The position numbers were made by a program, and so were the translations under genes. The notes under the pieces were generated by a model, which was not told the origin of the DNA, did not search any database, and was given only the letters and a program-made list of their open reading frames with translations. 15,420 nucleotides of DNA from Bacillota bacterium (GTDB lineage: Bacteria > Bacillota > Clostridia > Lachnospirales > WQUN01), in assembly GCA_009782085.1 (NCBI GenBank), contig WQUN01000049.1, positions 1-15,420 of the forward strand, given 5' to 3'. Positions 13,606 through 15,420 of the stretch are shown here, piece after piece (the stretch's first letter is position 1; each line of letters opens with the position of its first letter).

Positions 13606-15158
13606 AGGCGGTTACGAGCGGCCAGATGCGGATGATCGAACGGATAGCCATCGACGAGTTCGGCATCCCGGCGATAATTCTGATGGAAAACGCGGCGGCG
13701 CGGGTCGCGGAGGCCTGTATGCGCGCCCTCTCCGGCATATCCCGCCCGAAGGTCACGGTCATAGCCGGGCCGGGCAACAACGGCGGCGACGGCTTCGCCG
13801 CGGCCAGGCATCTGTACATGCACGGCGTCGACGCCGGGATCATCTTCGTCGGCGACCTCGGCGCGGTCAAAGGCGCCGCGCTGACGAACCTGGAGATCGT
13901 CCGGCGCCTGGGCATACCCGTAACGCCCGTTCCGGCGGCGGACTCGCCGATGGACGTGCCGTACGCCCTCGAAACGTGCGACCTTGTGGTGGACGCGCTG
14001 TTCGGCACCGGCCTCGACCGGGACCTGGAGGGCAGTTTCGCCTATATTGTCGAGATGGTCAACAGCTACGCCAGGCGCGTGATCTCCGTCGACATACCCT
14101 CCGGCGTGAACGCCGACAACGGGAAGATCATGGGGAACGCCGTCTGGGCGGGAGAGACTGTGATGCTCGGCTTCCCCAAGGCCGGCGCCATGCTAAGCCC
14201 CGGGGCGGAACGCGCCGGGAAGGTCACCTTGGCCGACATTTCGATCCCCCACGGCATACTTAAACAGGTCGAGATAAACACGGACGTCTTTATGTCCGGC
14301 GCGGAGGTCTGGAGCCTTTTGCCCAAACGCGCCCGCCGCGCGAACAAGGGCAGCTTCGGGCGGGTGGTCATGTTCGCGGGGTCCGCGGAGATGCCCGGGG
14401 CGGCGGTTTTGTCGGCCTCTGCGGCCTACCGGACCGGCGCGGGCCTCGTGTGCGCCTGCCTCGTCCCGCAGGCGGCGGCGGTCATGCAAAACGCGGCCGT
14501 GGAGGCGATCACGCGCGTCGTTCCGGAAAAAAGCGGGATGTTCTGCCGCAGGAGCCTGGAGATTGCCGCCGGCGAGCTGGAAAAGGCCGGCGTAATAGTG
14601 CTGGGGCCGGGCATAGGCCGCGGGCCGGGGGTCAGCGAGTTTGTCGCGGACGTGCTCCGCCTGTCTAAAGCGCCTCTCGTGATCGACGCGGACGCGCTTA
14701 ACGCGGTCTCGGAGGACATAAACCTCCTTCGGGAAATCGGCGGCCAGTGCGCGATAACCCCGCACCCCGGCGAGATGAGCCGCCTGACGGGCCTGGCCGT
14801 CCCGGACATTCTGGACAACGCCATGAGCGTGGCCGGGGAGTTCGCCAGGCAGTTCGAGGTCATAACCTTGCTTAAGGACGCCCGGACGATAATCGCCAGC
14901 CCGTCCGGGCATTTCCATATCAACACCACCGGGCACGACGCCCTCTCCAAGGCCGGCTCCGGCGACGTGCTGGCCGGGATGATCGCGGGCCTGGCGGCCC
15001 AGGGGGCGGACCTGTTCACGGCCTGCGCCCTGGCGGCCTATATCCACGGCAGGGCCGGCGAGGCCGCCGCGACGGAGCTGTCGCACTACGGGGTGAACGC
15101 GTCGGATCTGCTTAGGTTTATACCGAAGGTCATGATGGAGCTGGAGAAAATGCAGTAA
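13602..15158 (+). CDS. nnrD: Bifunctional NAD(P)H-hydrate epimerase / ADP-dependent dehydratase
   Basis: The 518-residue protein joins two repair enzymes for damaged (hydrated) NAD(P)H. The NnrE epimerase part (about 1–215) has MENAAARVAE, AGPGNNGGDGFAAARHL, VVDALFGTGLDR and SVDIPSGVNADNG. The NnrD dehydratase part (about 230–518, ribokinase-like fold) has GSFGRVVMFAGSAEMPGAAV, VIDADALN, ITPHPGEMSRL, LLKDARTII and NTTGHDALSKAGSGDVLAG, which is the phosphate-binding and catalytic site. Both active sites look complete. ATG 13602 overlaps the acpS stop; the frame stays open further upstream, but that part is only antisense-like noise within acpS. It is the last gene of the run. Confidence 0.95.
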   Translation: MKAVTSGQMRMIERIAIDEFGIPAIILMENAAARVAEACMRALSGISRPKVTVIAGPGNNGGDGFAAARHLYMHGVDAGIIFVGDLGAVKGAALTNLEIVRRLGIPVTPVPAADSPMDVPYALETCDLVVDALFGTGLDRDLEGSFAYIVEMVNSYARRVISVDIPSGVNADNGKIMGNAVWAGETVMLGFPKAGAMLSPGAERAGKVTLADISIPHGILKQVEINTDVFMSGAEVWSLLPKRARRANKGSFGRVVMFAGSAEMPGAAVLSASAAYRTGAGLVCACLVPQAAAVMQNAAVEAITRVVPEKSGMFCRRSLEIAAGELEKAGVIVLGPGIGRGPGVSEFVADVLRLSKAPLVIDADALNAVSEDINLLREIGGQCAITPHPGEMSRLTGLAVPDILDNAMSVAGEFARQFEVITLLKDARTIIASPSGHFHINTTGHDALSKAGSGDVLAGMIAGLAAQGADLFTACALAAYIHGRAGEAAATELSHYGVNASDLLRFIPKVMMELEKMQ

Positions 15159-15263
15159 TTATACCGACACGCGAAAACATTTGCCTCCTCTGTCGCCGAT
15201 ACGCCGCAGAAGCATTCGTCGTATCGGCTCGTCGTCGGCATATGTTTTCTGCGGTCGGTATAA
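15159..15263. repeat. Inverted-repeat element 1, directly after nnrD
   Basis: The left arm (15159–15182, starting TTATACCGACACGC) and the right arm (15240–15263) are near-perfect reverse complements of about 24 bases. A second inverted repeat (GCCGATACG, 15195–15203, with CGTATCGGC, 15220–15228) lies inside. The whole unit of 105 bases could fold into a long branched hairpin. It has no ORF and no T-tract, so it fits a MITE-like element better than a plain terminator, although it could slow transcription leaving nnrD. Confidence 0.7.
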
Positions 15264-15272
15264 GTAGATTAA

Positions 15273-15381
15273 CCACGGAAACACCTGCTGTCATTCTGAG
15301 CGTAGCGAAGAATCTTGTTTTACACATGGAGGTGAAAGATCCTTCGCTTCGCTCAGGATGACATGCAGTGAGTTTCCGTAG
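15273..15381. repeat. Inverted-repeat element 2, of the TGTCATTCTGAGCG type
   Basis: Arms at 15273–15316 and 15336–15381 match as reverse complements over about 44 bases with a few mismatches and small gaps. The inner part, TGTCATTCTGAGCG(T/A)AGCGAAG, is a very widespread bacterial repeat known from many genomes, where it is often misread as a protein with HPERSEG and FFATLRMT segments. A 19-base loop separates the arms. Nothing codes here. Confidence 0.82.
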
Positions 15382-15420
15382 ATACAATATGTAAAATTGG
15401 GGGTGGGATGTTTTGTTCGG

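Noticed and set aside
15130..15387. An 85-codon minus-strand frame with HPERSEG and FFATLRMT segments
   Set aside because: This is the known false protein produced by translating the TGTCATTCTGAGCG repeat.
1..15420. CRISPR arrays, tRNA or rRNA genes, transposases, phage genes
   Set aside because: No regularly spaced direct repeats, no cloverleaf-like sequence and no recognisable transposase, integrase or phage protein was seen on either strand.
15408..15420. A possible start of a next gene at the right edge (ATG after a G-rich stretch)
   Set aside because: Only four codons are present, too few to support a call.

Overview
The window is GC-rich DNA that looks like a Gram-positive anaerobe of the class Clostridia. 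The reasons are a leucine-type T-box leader, the DUF4321–maf pair, a CimA-type citramalate pathway, strong GGAGG-type ribosome binding sites, and some GTG starts. I cannot name a species.

Layout. Positions 1–9460 are read leftward. A consensus promoter (9429–9457) and a T-box with a CUC (Leu) specifier precede leuA. These are followed by a 353-base intergenic stretch with a palindromic repeat and a 26-codon gene remnant, then ilvN, ilvC, cimA, a SIMPL-domain membrane protein, a DUF2461 protein, a MNT nucleotidyltransferase, leuC and a small-domain methyltransferase. At the far left, a toxin–antitoxin pair read rightward is broken: a YafQ-like toxin stops matching its family after about 38 residues, exactly where the methyltransferase coding sequence runs into it.

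Positions 9471–15158 are read rightward. rpmE (L31) has its own promoter and terminator. A second promoter (9841–9869) starts a run made of a lipoprotein, a DUF4321 protein, maf, a two-helix membrane protein, a possible 33-residue peptide, a coiled-coil protein, acpS and a fused nnrE–nnrD. The right end (15159–15381) holds two inverted-repeat elements side by side. No protein gene is visible after 15158.

How the genes fit. leuA and leuC serve leucine synthesis. cimA plus leuC make 2-oxobutanoate from pyruvate for isoleucine, and ilvN and ilvC act in both branches. The usual partners ilvB, ilvD, leuD and leuB are not in the window. The three genes between cimA and leuC have no evident role in the pathway, and two of them look less GC-rich than the neighbours. 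The rightward run mixes housekeeping repair and activation enzymes (Maf, AcpS, NnrD/E) with unrecognised envelope or coiled-coil proteins.

I see no clear complete novel defence or mobile system. The most notable features are the gene remnants at rearrangement junctions, the small-repeat load, and the unidentified proteins in the maf–acpS run.
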